In this document: positions 1 to 13,300 of the stretch, in pieces | How the letters are laid out: each line of letters begins with the position of its first letter | How positions within the stretch are numbered: position 1 is the first letter of the stretch | NCBI GenBank assembly: GCA_030704615.1 | Contig: CM060733.1 | Location: 49,784,001 to 49,848,000 of the forward strand | Direction of reading: 5' to 3' | DNA: 64,000 nucleotides | From: Takakia lepidozioides | Taxonomy: Eukaryota; Streptophyta; Takakiopsida; Takakiales; Takakiaceae | The notes under the pieces: generated by a model | What the model was told of the DNA's origin: nothing | The model's input: only the letters and a program-made list of their open reading frames with translations | Database searches by the model: none | Made by a program: the position numbers and the translations under genes

Positions 1-1729
1 TCCACTCCTCACCAGCATTCACTATTATCGAAACAGAGATATAGTGTATGTGCGCGTGAAAATCCCTCTGATCGCAAATGCCCACAACCTTCACAAATGG
101 GTGTCTAGCTTGACTCCTCAATCGCCTTCCAAAAGCTTTGAGAGCTGGGTTGGTCCGCGGCAGATTTGGTGAGGCCAGAAGCTACACAACACAAAAAATG
201 CACTACAGTACTGAAGTTGTGCAACTTTAGGTTGAACAGCGGCTACAATGAAGAGAAGAAATTGGGGGAATGAAGGTCCAGTGGCAGGGTGGAGTTCTTG
301 ATTTATGATCTTGTGCCAGTTTTTGTGAGTGGGTGCATGCGTTTGAATTTCGAAAGGAATCTCACTGTATGCGTGGTTACCATCAGTATAGTCAGGAATT
401 TTATTTCTACAGGAGAGCTATTTGAAGATTTGGCTTCAGAGCAGATTTGGCCTCATTAGCCTCTTCATTATGGACAGAGTGCAGGCTTGCAAGTGAATCA
501 GACAGCTTTTTCAGGCAGACTCTGGGCAACAAGACCTACAATGATTACAGGGTGTAGGAGGTGTAGGTATGGTAAGTTCCTCACAGTTTCAGCTCTTTGC
601 AGGGGCTAATGAATCCATGGATGATTACTTGGTGTGCTTAACCTTGGGATTTAGAGTAGATTCTAACCTCATATAGACGTATCTCTCTTTCTTAGTAATG
701 CTTCGCTTTGTGTAATGTGATTGTCAATCTTGAAAATAAGATTGTGCAGAATTGTGTTGTATGTGAGCGCTTGCCCCAGCAGCATAAAACAAGAGCGTGT
801 CTCTGAACAGGCATTTGGCACAACTCGCATATGGGCCAATGCTAGTAGTAATGATCAAACCAAGCCAAAGCTTCCATCATCCATGTTGAGAAACACCTAT
901 CTATGAGGTAATGTTTCATCATATTGCCTCCACGCAACAGTGTAGCAAGATGATTTGCACAGAGTGGCTCCTTGCAGAGATGGTCTATCACAAATCAAAA
1001 GGTGCCAGTCTTTCACAGTCACAATTGTTCATCATGCACGTAAGAGGATTTGAGATGTCACGTGCACATAAAATGTGGGTTTGAAAATTAAACGTTGGGA
1101 CTATGCAGTGTCCATTTGCTGCAGATGTCTTTAGTAACTTTGTGGCTTCATTCCACAGGAGGCCTGCCCAAACATAGCTTTCAGATGCCACGAGCTCAGA
1201 TGCCAAGAGCTCATTTCAATGCGTACCTCCTCTGGACCTAACAAAGAGAGACTATTGTCATTACAAGGAACACAGAAGCACACCGTCCATCTGGAAGAGC
1301 CAAAATGGTACACATCTCCAGAGAAGCATCACAAAAGAAGCATCTACCTTTGACCACCTTCAGCTACGAATCTCTGGAAGCTATAGACCCACATATTGCT
1401 TTGCAATGATGTTAGAGAGATGACAAGATGCACAAGACATATTCACTCTGAACTCTAACCTCGACAATGTGACCAGCCATAACAGCCTCCTGATTCTCTG
1501 TTACCATTCCAGCACAAAAGCATTATTACAGAACACCGACTTCTCTGGAAACCAGGCTTGATGTTGGGTACACGAAGAGAAAGAGACAGCACGCGACAGA
1601 CAGCACATCAAGAGATAGGAAGACATGAACTTAATGCCACAAGGTCATTGACATGAGCCCAATCACTCACTGACCCAAAAATTAATGGATTTTGGGAAGC
1701 ATACTAAGTTATGGCAGCAGAGGCTATGG
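1..1729. other. No gene recognised
   Basis: I see no conserved protein, RNA gene or long open frame here. The short open frames have no recognisable motifs and no flanking splice logic. Confidence 0.5.
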
Positions 1730-2090
1730 AACTCAATCAGGGAGATGACCAGTACCCGACACAATGGAAAAAGGAAGATCCACTCTGGATAATGTGACAG
1801 TGCACCTGCTTTCCAGCTTCCAGGCCTTTCATCATGATGCACTTATGCATGAGACAGACATAAGTATCTGCATCTGCTGAAAAGCCTCCTTGCTTCAAAT
1901 CTGTACAGCCTCTTTCATTTGCCCTGTCTCACATAGCATCCTCGCATGCCCAGACGTGCCAGAAGAGGTATTGCGGGCTCCCTTGGTCCTCGTCCGGAAG
2001 CTGTGGTCATGGTGGAGGTGCCTGACTTTATCAACTGTGTCGCTTCTGCTGCTTCCAATTGACAATCCGCCAATGCAGGTTTCTTGTTGC
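1730..2090 (-). pseudogene. Decayed 5' fragment of a PPR gene
   Basis: Read on the minus strand, this stretch resembles the N-terminal part of the PPR pseudogene at 41606-43734. It shares the leader 'SGTSTMTTA' (in a frame ending near 1915) and, in shifted frames, a piece like the first PPR unit (residues resembling MMKGLEAGKQVH then HIIQSG). Several frame changes and stops are needed to join these pieces, so it is a dead partial copy. The rest of the repeat array and the DYW domain are missing here. Confidence 0.5.
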
Positions 2091-2790
2091 TAACAATCCA
2101 CAGGGAATCATAGGTACTCTTGCGCTTGAAATCGGGTCCTCTCGTATGAATCTGGACCCTAAGATGTGGCCATTTCAATCTCATGCTTGTTAGAGAGGAA
2201 TCCCTAATAAGCAGAATACATACAGAACTCGATTAATCTCAAAGAGCTTTACAGGGCAAGAGTATGTACGTATGTACATACCGAATTGCAGTCCGAAGAT
2301 GCAGGGATGCAGGAAACAATTCTGATCGCCATGACTGTTAGGGGAAATAAAATAACAGATATCGTTCATTTTTCTAGGCCGAAATGGATTCATACTCGAT
2401 GAAACATGGAGTGTAAAACCAGATTGGCCTCTCGAGTGTGGATTTCTTAAGTGTTCCAGCAAACCAGCATGTCAAGGGTCTAGAAAAAGAAGACAGGATA
2501 CCCGCCCCTCCTGCCTACTATAACCCGCCAAATCATTTGGTAAGCTCTACTCTTGTATATCGTCAACTCTCACAACAAAATCACTTGAACACAAAAGACA
2601 TGCTAGGCTGCATACCTGCAGTGAGCATCAAGGATTTGACTACGTTAAGTGGATGGCAATCCCCAATCGGGGGAAGATTGGGCACAGGATGGCCAAGAAG
2701 ATTTTGCTGAGCTCATAAACCAGATATTGTAATATGTGAGGCAAGGGATTCTGTGCTACACATCCCTAGCTTGGCGGAGAGATCCTGGCC
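2091..2790. other. Upstream region of the amine oxidase gene
   Basis: No protein-coding content is recognised. It presumably holds the promoter and 5' UTR of the amine oxidase starting at 2791, but no core element stands out convincingly. Confidence 0.3.
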
Positions 2791-5025
2791 ATGGCGAACA
2801 GTGACGGAGGGATACAGAAACATCGAGTGGCGGTGGTGGGGGGAGGATTGGCAGGATTGGCTGCGGCCCGCATGCTGTCATTACACGCGGACTTTAGTGA
2901 TGTGGTGGTGCTTGAAGCTGCTCCAACTCTGGGTGGACGCATCAAACATATCACTGGCCTGGTTCCTTGGCCTGTTGAGGTAATCATCTCTTTCAAACCC
3001 CTCTCCTAGTTAGAACTTGGGATACAGCAATCATGGGCAATGAACTAAAATTGCAACCCTACCTGGTTCCAACGTCACTGGTTACAGTAAATCTATCCAA
3101 AGAACTTGCAGTGCATGTCTTTTCTTTTCGGAAGATGGCTTTAAAGAAGCTGGAGCATCCAGTGAATCCAGAAGGTGATTCATAGTGAAGGTCTCGTGCA
3201 ATATTAGATCCAGTTTAATGGCAGTTAGATGGGCAATTAGATGGAAGACAAATATCTGAAAAAAAACTGGCCTGCAGGTTGGGCCGGAATTTCTTCATGG
3301 AAAGAAAAATTCCTCAGTGAAGCTGCTTGCTGATGAGATGGGTTGCCAACTGCGTGAGCTCCCCTATCATATCCTCCTTCCATGGCCCACATTCTCATTG
3401 AGTAGCAATTATACTTCATGTTACAAGCTTCACCCTGATACTAGTGGTTTGAGAAGACAGGTAAGAGAGGGGAAATGTTCATGAAGAATCAGATCTGTCT
3501 TTAGGTAGACTCTCAGTGCTGAAGGTTGCAAGGGCAAAAATTGGAAGGACAGGCTGCAGAGCTGCTTCAGTTTATGGCCAGAGAAAAGAAGAAAGTTATG
3601 TGACAGAGACAGTTGTATTCAGTGATTGCACCCTGTCAACATTCCCTGACTTGAGTGTAGGACATGGAACCCATGCTGCTGCTACCATTGGGGTCGGTTT
3701 CGGCAGCAAACCTTTCAATTGCTGTTGAGAGACTAGCAAGCGTGCTGGTTGTACTCTGACCTGGGGATACTATTACCAGAAATTCTAACGCTAGCAAAGG
3801 GGGATTGTGTTTCTCATTCACCAAAGTATGTGACTCAGCACAAAATTCCTAAACTGCTTGTGCATGGTTGGCAACAATCGGGTCACAGTAATTGAGTGTT
3901 GATTTTTGGGGTGGCATTGACTGACACTATGCATATCACCACTCTATAGTAGGAAACTACATTCCACAAATGTGATACTGGCCGTGATTGCACTTGCAGT
4001 CACTCTATCTGCAAAAGGAGAGAGAATCATGTCGATCCTACCAAATTTCTCCTCAGCTTCGTCATGCAGAGAGACCTGCACCTTCACTTGTTCGTTGTGA
4101 AGATCAACCTGTAATGACTAGTAAACTCGTAAGTCATAAATTTATCCCAGCTGTTTGTAGCTGTTGATATGTGAGAGGTTTAGTAGATAGAGTTCATTCA
4201 TAGGAAGTTGGGGGCAACGGCTTATGGAAAGCATAATCTTTGACCAGGACCTTACCAGACTGCTACTATCTTGGTCATGAGGGCCGAATGCTCAGCAGTA
4301 GTGAGGCCAATGAACACCCCGATATCATGCGTGTCCATGAGATTTTCCTAGGCATTGCTGAAGAGGATTCTCAGGGCCCCGATATTTCCATGGCTGAATA
4401 CCTGCAGCAGAAAGGGGCCAACCAGACAGTCTTTCAACTTGCTCAATGTGAGTCTCTGTCTGCTTCCCTCACTTTCATCCACCCCTCCCCCACCACCACC
4501 CCCTTTGGAATGCCACTTTTGGCTTGTTGTTTGCCTTCTCTTTTTTTCCTTGCTGAATGTCACACACTTGAAACTTTTGGTCCATTTCGAAACCCTCCCC
4601 AACTCTGTCTATTTCTTCACTCATTCACTTTCTTATAGTGTATAAATCAAAACATATATTTGCAACCTACTGCAGGGGGAGGCTCTCATGCAGCTGTATC
4701 CTTGCATCATATTGATAGACCTGTACAGCACAGAGCACTACAATTGTACTAGGAAGTTGTAGCGTACCCAGGGTTCACCAGCCACATAGAGATTCAGGTG
4801 CTCAAGAGTAGTTGCTTTTATTTTTTTCAGCTGAATGTGTTGCAAGGATTGAAGTTTCTGTGGGAGGGGGCAGCCATATATGCGAATGATTTCGGGTGTT
4901 CACTGGCACAACTTGGCGTGCGAGAGTGCATCCAAGAGGCACATCACTGGATTTATGGAGATACCTACCTCATCCTTGATCGACCTATTTCTTCCATTAT
5001 TGACCACCTTTCGCAAGGCCTAAAT

Positions 5026-5061
<36 letters not shown>

Positions 5062-7324
5062 ATACTTATTATGGCCACAAGGCCATAAGGCTACGGCAAA
5101 CAACGGCTAATGAGTACATTCTCTAATGAGTACATTCTCCCTTCTACGAAGCCTGTTGCCATTGGGTGGACTTGATATTGGAGTAGATAAGGTCTCTGTG
5201 ACTAAATGCCGGCCTTGTGACCTCGTGTCTTTGTTTGTTTTGACCTGAAGCACTCTGCTTCGGGTAAGGTAGTACATTGGATTTAGTTGAAGAGTTTGGG
5301 GTCTCTCCCTCTTTAGAATTTGTCTACGCGGGCCATTCCCTGCAGCTCCTTTGGAGTGGTGATCTCTGAATGGTAACAAGTGGACCCCTACCACTTGGGG
5401 ACAGCCCCTCCGCCCAAAATGGGCAGTTGCATGCTCTGTCTAGCATGCTCAGCACTTGGGCTAGGGTTGGTCCTCGTGCTTAAACCTGTAGCCTGCGAAA
5501 ACTATCAATTCCATATGCCATGCTGACAACATCACGCCTCTGGATGATTCCTGGGAAATGGTTACTTATGCCAAATCTAGGACTTCATGTGTAGTTTTTT
5601 GGGTGAATCCCAGGATGGACAATGTGTCCTTTAAAACTACCTACTCCAGCTTAGGCTTGGATTCATCTCGAGACTTGATAACAGAGGTACTCTGAAGGTT
5701 TCAATGTCTAAAAATGCTAGCCTCACATAAAGTCAAAGATGTTTGTCCCTTGACTGGCTGGAGAGCAGTCTAGACATTGGTGATTCAATTAGATGCTCTA
5801 GGAAGACAGCCAAGGTGGGGACTTTAACATACCTGCAGCTGAGCTGTGAGGATAAGCTCCACCCTGAAGTTTGAACCCCACAGGAGGTTAGCTTACTGCG
5901 GGCTCAGTGGCCGTAAGTCTGTGGCAAGTGAACGTTTGGAGGGAACGGCTTACTACATCCTCTCTCTCTCTCTCTCTGGGGGTTATTGTCCCTGCACCTC
6001 TGTTCACCAATTTTCAAAATCTTGAGGCTGAGCCTAAAGCCCTGGCCCTGTGGGGGTCTAATTGCTGGGCAGCTCACACACAGCAAGTTGATGCTTGTGT
6101 GAAGGGCTTTCCAGAGGATATCTGGAAAACTTGAACTAATTGTCTCTATCAAGGTAGGTCACACTACTGGAGTGAGCCCCTCACAAAGGTAGTATCCGTT
6201 CCCTATTGTTCCACCCAAACTGGGCACGGGATCTATGGCCACAAGGCTACAGCAAACAATATCTTATGCGTACATTCTCTCTGGGGTATTCTCATCAGAG
6301 AGCAATTCTCCAGGACCTTCAAGAACATAGTCCCTGCACCTCTGTTCACCAACCTCCAAATTTATGAGGCTGAGCCTAAAAAGTCTTGGCCCTCTTGGGA
6401 TCTAATTGCTGAGCAGCTCACACCACTACTGTGAGTGAGCCCCTCACAAGGGTAGTGTCTGTCCCTCTTATGCCGCCAAACTGGGCACAGTGTCTATGGC
6501 CACAAGGCTACGGCAAACAACATCTCAAAGAACTCCGTCACCATAAATTGGACAGTCATTTGTCTTCCAAGGTAGTAAGGTTACCAAGGAGCTGAAACCT
6601 ATTCGCATGTTAAGAGCTGCAAGAAGGATACTGGTCCATGGTTCATGGACTAATCATGGGTAGGCCAACCTGGCCCTATTGATTGCTAAAGACCATGGAG
6701 GTGTAAGGTATATCTGGGCATAGTAAGTGCCCTCTTCAAGGTTCAATTACTCTATTCACAGATCTCGTGTGGCTTGAAGTAGATGACGCATTCCAAGAAG
6801 GTGGAAGGTGCTTCAGGCATCATGGTGGTTCGCTGATTGTTTTAGAGTGATGGAGCAATCTTTTTTTGACATTTGCACTTGTTGGGCAGGTGCAGCTGAA
6901 TTGGCCAGTGGAACAGATAGAATATTCAGTAAATGGAGGTGTAAGATTGAAAAGCCAGAATGGACTCATTGTTAGGGCAGACTACGTGATTTTAACAGTG
7001 CCTGTGGTAAATACTGTCTTTTCAACTTGCTGTGTGTGATGGCTTTAGAACCTCCTGAGGGTAGAGGCTTTGCATCCTTTGTTGGGTCAACATGTCCTGC
7101 ATTTTGTGTTCTTCTATGTGGCCAGTTGAGTTGCATTTGATCATTAACTTGGAATCCAAAGACGTGTTTTTTCCTGGTTTCATGATGTGTATGTGGGGAT
7201 GTGGTGGCATGGCAGACAATGATGCAACAAGGTGTGGTTGAGTTTCAACCCCCCCTCCCTCCAAGCAAGCTCAAAGCTGCCAATGCAATTGGCATGTCCA
7301 CAGTTCTTAAGGTTTCTTAACACA

Positions 7325-7356
<32 letters not shown>

Positions 7357-10300
7357 CTGTGACTAAATGCTGGCCTTGTGACCTCGTGTCCTTGTTTGTT
7401 TCGACCTGAAGCGCTTTGCTTCAGGTAAGGTAGTGCATTGGATTTAGTTGGAAAGTTTGGGGCCTTTCCCTCTTTAGAATATGCCTACACGGGCCATTCC
7501 CTGCAACTCCCTGGAGTGTGATCTCTGAATGGTAACAAGCGGACTCCTACCGCTTGGGGGCAGCCCCTCCGCCCAAATTGGGCAGTCGTATACTCTGTCT
7601 AGCATACTCGGCACTTGGGCTCGGGTTGGTTCCTGTGCTTAAACTTATGGCCTGCGAAAACAATCAAAAATTTAGCTCCTATCAACATCAACACTCCTCA
7701 GGGTGATCCCTGGGAATTGGTTACTTATGCCAAATCTAGGGCTTCATGTGTAGTTTTTGGGGTGAATCCCAGGATGGACGATGTGTCCTTTAAAACTACA
7801 TGCTCTAGCTTAGGCTTGGATTTCATGGCTAATGGTACCATCTCGAGACTTGATAACAGGGGTACGTTGAAGGTTGCAATGACCAAAAGTGCTTCTAATA
7901 GAGTCCCGCATCAATTCAATCTCAAAGAAGTTCGTCCCTTGACTGGCTGGAGAGCGGTCTTAGACATTGGTGATTCAATGGGGCGCTCTAGGAAGACAAC
8001 CAAGGGCAACAACTTCAACTTGAGAGTTTCTAATCGGTTTGATGCTCTGGATGAGGTTGAATCCAAACAGCCAGAAGGACAAGATGCCCCTAAGTGTACG
8101 GAACCTGAACGTCCTGAATCTGAAGGATTTGGTACTCTGAATGGTTTACCAATCCTCAAGGTTTACACAAGACGAACAAATTCTATACACGGGGTAATTG
8201 TCCCCAAGCCGTCAGATGGACAATCTGTCCCTAAGTGTGCAGAGCCTGAACGTTGTGTAACTAAGGATTTGGTACTCTAAATGGTTTACCAATCCTCAAA
8301 GTCTACACAAGACGAGCAAAATCTATACACGGGGTAATTGTCCCCAAGCAGTCTGACGGACAATCTGCCCCTATGTGTGTGGAGCCTGTGCGTCGTGTAA
8401 CTGAAAGATTTGGTACCCTGAATGGTTTACCAATTCTCAAAGTTTACACAAGACGAGCAAAATCTACACATGGGGTAACTGTCCCCCCTTTGCAGAACGG
8501 TTGGCCGTCCAGGAGCAATCACAAGCTACCTAGACGACAAACAATTCACTCGCAAAGGGCTGGCTTGCGGCTGGCCACTTTCAACTTCTCAGGGTTGACC
8601 AACCAAAGGAAACAACTTGAAGTGGGACAAGTTCTTCGGACTAATGATATTCATATCTGTGCTGGGCAAGAAACATGGGAAACGTCGGATAAACTGGTTG
8701 GAGATGTCATTGGTTATAAATGGGCAGGTAAGATGTGTACTCTCAAGGCAGCCTCTGCCAAACGCGGTCAAAAAGGGGTCGGATTCTTTGTCCGTGATTT
8801 CTTGTTTGACAATTGTGAAATTATCAACAAGGGTTTGAGGTACGAGCATAGTATCTGGCTAAAACTGAATTTGAAGGGCAGCATGAGTACAAAGGACCTC
8901 GTTGTTGGTGCTGACGCAGACAAGGCCTTCGAAGATGTAAAGCTGGACTGTGCTTCGTTCCTTGCCAAAGGTCAGGTGGTACTATTGGGGGACTTCAATG
9001 CCCGGGTGGGCAAAGGGATCCATCAGGATGATATCATTGGACCTTTTGGTGAGGACAAGCTGAATTCTAATGGCAGACGGTTAATTAACTGTCTAGAAGA
9101 GCTTCAGCTTTTGACCTTGAATAACAGGACAAGAGGTGACCAAGTGCAGTGGACTCATGAGAAACCCCAAACTGGGGAACGTTCCATTGTGGACTATATC
9201 ATAATGGACAAAATTTTGTTCCCCCAGTGTGCCAATGTGTTGATCGACAGAACTGATATTGGTACCTCTGACCACTTCCTGGTTTGGACTGAGATCAAAA
9301 GGTGTTTTCCCACCACCAAGAGATCTGTGAAACGTTCGATTCGGAAGTGGCGCATAGAAAAATTCCACAATGAGGAGGTCAAGGCTGAGTACGTCCAGGC
9401 CTTGCAAGAGGCTCTCCCTCATTTTGTCCAATCGCTCCAAGAACTTCAGTCACGCTCTGTTAACGCAAGAAATGAAGTCGAAAGAGCAGTGGACTCTTGG
9501 GAGAGTTTCGTTTCCTCCGTGGCTGACAAGATCATTGGGAGGAAACTAATTGTCTGCAGTAGAGCAGTTAATTGGTGGACTAATGAGATTAAACTCAAGA
9601 TAGCTGAGAGACGAGCCCTCTATAAAGAGTGCTGCAATTTGGAAACCAACAGACAATTGTGGGCGAGGTACTACCAGCTCCGTAAAGATATCAATCAGCT
9701 TGTTAGGTCTCAGAAGAAATTATACTGGGACAAGTTATACAGTGAAATAAACTCAAACCACCATGGTGGTAATGACAAGAAATTCTGGTTGGCCCTTCAA
9801 CGTTTGTACAAGCCGAAAAACGGTCAGCAAGTACAAGCGCTGAAGACTACTAAAGGTGCAGTGGTGACTTCATCGGTTGACATTGTCAAAACCTTTGACA
9901 CTCACTACAGTATCCTTGGCAGAACTTCTAGGTCTAACAGTGAGGGGTCTTCTGCTGAATGGAGGGACACAGTTGGAAGAACTGTTCCTATGATTCAAAA
10001 CAGCCCTGATGAACTGGAGTATATTTCAATGGCTTATAATGCTCCCATTAGTTCTTCTGAGATTGTGGAAGCAATTGAACATTTAAATGGATATAAAGCT
10101 GGTGGACCTGATGGTATTGTCAACGAGCTTATCAAGCACGGTGGCGATCCCATGATAGAGGCCCTAGTTCTCCTCTTTAACCTTATCTGGAAGACTGAAA
10201 TGATCCCCTTTCGCTGGCGACAGGGGGTCATTGTCAATCTATACAAGAAGGGTGACAGAGAAGAACCGGGGAACTACCGTGGCATCACGCTCCTCAATGC

Positions 10301-13300
10301 TGTTGGCAAGACATTCTGCAGAGTTATAAGTACTCGTCTCGAGGTTGATCTGGAGTCTAGAGGTTGTTTCACGAAGGCCAAGCTGGCTTTCGGCGAAACA
10401 GGGGCTGTGTGGATCATATCTTCACTCTAAGCCAGATTATCCAGGGAAGGAAAAAAGAAGGGAAACCCACTTAGGTCTTTTTCCTGGATGTCAAAAAGGC
10501 TTATGACACAGTGTGGAGAGATGGCCTATGGTTCCGCCTCTGGTCTTGTGGGATCAAGGGAAAGATGTGGAGAGTTGTCCACAACTTGTATGCTCACACC
10601 AAAAGCTGTGTGACTGTTAACGGACAGAAGTGCAACTTCTTTGACATAGACCAAGGTGTAGCTCAAGGATGTACTCTCTCCCCTCTGCTCTTCAATGTTT
10701 TCATCAATCAACTCCTCGAGGATGTGGAAAGTGAGGGATTTGGGTTAAGGGTGGGTGATACCACCATACCAGCCCTTATGTTTGCGGATGACTTCGCAGG
10801 CATAGGGGAGACTCCAACCAATCTCCAGGAGTTGATTGATTGCGCGAAGAGATACTTTGATCTTTGGGGGCTAGAGGCTAATGTCAGCAAATGTGCAGTG
10901 GTAGCATTCAACGACAGAGGAGAGGGAGGAAGTGATCTTAAGTGGCAGTGGGGTAGCCAAGAGATCCCGGTCCTCCCTTCCTACACTTACCTGGGCGTTG
11001 AGTTCTCCTCCAATTGTAATTGGGATGCACATATCCGGAAAGTTGTTCAAACTGGCAAGGGCAAAGCTCTGGGGCTCGCTAAATTTTTCCACTGCAGAGG
11101 GGTCAACTCTGAGGTTAAGAAAACCATGCTTTGTCGCGTTATTAGACCTGCCTTGGAGTACGGATCTGCTATATGGGTTGATAACTCCAACCAGGCTAAG
11201 TCTCTAGAATCCATTCAAGTGGGGGTGCTTAAGGAGTGTATGTCAGCATGCTCCAAAACAGCCAATGTGGCTGTTCGGGGTGAGTTTGGCATTCCGTCCT
11301 TAAGCTCCCGACGAGATGAATTCAAGGTCAGATGGTGGGGTCAGCTGCAACATATGCCCAACACCAGATATCCTAAGTTAATCGACTCTATATCTTGGAA
11401 ACAGGACCGCCCTGTCAAACAGGCTAAGTCCTGGCAGAAGAGAGTAGAAGAGATCTTCAAGGACCTGGACCTGGATCCGCAAGTCTTGACCCTGCTGGAT
11501 AAATCTGACTTAGAGGCTGTAGTGTCCTCAGCCATGTCTGTTGCCATGAGATTGTCTGATGAAAATGAAGTTAGGCAGAAAACTTCCCTGAACTTGTTTC
11601 CAGTCTGTGACATGGGGGAGGACATCTTGGATGACCTCAAGGGTCTACCCACTCTCGGCACTAGACTGAAATTTAAACTCAGGGCAGGAAGCCTACCTTT
11701 GAACAGCAAACAGAAGCAGAGGGGAAAGGGAGAGTGCGATTGCCCGTTGTGTGGGCAATCTGAAGACAGTATTCATTTTCTGATACACTGTCCGGGGTTC
11801 TCTCACCAAAGAGACGCTCTCTTCAAATCTATTAAGGGAATTGTGCCTGTACCCCTGTTTACCAACTTTGAAAGTCTCGAGGCTGAGCCAAAAGCCCAGG
11901 CCCTCCTGAGGCCTAGTTTTTGGGCAAATCACACACAGCAGATTGATGCTTGTGTGAAGGGATTTCTAGAGGATATCTGGAAAACCTGGATTAACTCTTT
12001 ATATGGAGGTAAGTCTTACTACCAACATCAGCCCCTGACAGAGGTAGGTTCTGTCCCTTTTGTTCCCGCTCAAACTGGGCGCGGGGTCAATGGCCACAAG
12101 GCTACGGCAAACAACGTCTTATGAGTCCAATCTCCCTCTCTCCCTGCCCTCTAGGAGGAGAAAATTGTACGCATGCAAAAGCAAGCTTGAATAATGCTGT
12201 TTTCGTCTTGTAGGGCTACCAGTTTCTAATTGGAAGGTGGACACGTCCTAATGGCAGTAACAGGGTAATGTGATTGCCATAGCATTCGCCCAAGGACTCG
12301 AAACCCTCCTTCAGGTTGGCTGCAATGGGTGACATCCAATAAACACCCATGTGGCATTGAAACCATGACCACTTGCAAGGCTGCAATGTGTCCTGACCAC
12401 TGACCATTTGTTGGAATTTTTACCTCAAAGAATAGAATATCTGATGAACTTTCTTTCTTTCTTTAATACTCCCCACTCAAAGCTACATACATATACAAGG
12501 TAAAAGGTAAAGTTCTTGCAGTATTGGTTGGAAAGAGGCGTTTCCATATTGAGATTTTCTCACAAGTCTAATTACAAGGCTGCGACATAAGGGATATTTC
12601 TCTTCTTTTATGGTCCATACACATTCAAGGTACTAAAGGTGTATTGATATGTGAGATAAGTGAAGAGGTTCTCGGGGCTGAAGTGCATGATCAAGAGGCA
12701 TAATCAAAAAGTTTGTATTATGTATTGTTTGTGGCAGGTGCTGCTGGCCTTCTCACAATGCTTTTGGCCTCAGGATCTTTTTGACGTGGTTTGCTCTGAT
12801 TGTTTCCTGCCTGAAATATGGATGACCCGGTATCCTCCGTCGCAGACACAAGTCAACCAGACACCACCCTTGGGCAAATTTGTCATCGCGGCATTCATTG
12901 CTGGGCAAGCTGCTGTTGCCATGTCGAAGCTGACAGAGGAGGAGATTTTTCGGCGAGCCCTGTCTCAGCTGGATGGGATGTTTGGGAAAGCCAATCCACC
13001 TACAGTGACGGATGCTGAATGCCAAAAACCTGACAGTGAGTATGCTGAAAGCATAGCCAGAGAAAGCTTGCTAGATAAGGTTTCCATTTCAGTGGGGATG
13101 CCACACAGGTTCTTCATCAGGAGTGACTTTTCAAAGGTGGATACAGACCCTCAGAATGGTGCATCACATCCAGCATCTGTCTACTTTCAAGGAGGTTGCA
13201 TATTCAGTTGGGCAAACGAAATGTATGTGAGAGGGGGTTACACACATCCTTCTATTAAAGCAGATGGTGCTAGGAGTACACTTGCTGAGCCCCTTGCTGG

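Larger units (their letters stand above)
7354..12150 (+). mobile_element. Near full-length LINE, family A
   Basis: Non-LTR retrotransposon of about 4.8 kb in intron 6 of the amine oxidase. It has a 5' region, an ORF1-like frame (7615-8280), a 140-bp tandem repeat, a long ORF2 (8373-12124) with APE-type endonuclease, reverse transcriptase and a C-terminal Cys/His motif, then a short 3' tail ending near 'cttatgagtccaatctccctctc'. No poly(A) tail is seen; the 3' flank is CT-rich, as is the 5' flank. Copies of its tail occur at 5061-6535, 17210-17365, 20890-21205 (-), 31880-31990 (-), 37640-37710 (-) and 59780-59895, so it is a multi-copy family. Confidence 0.9.
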
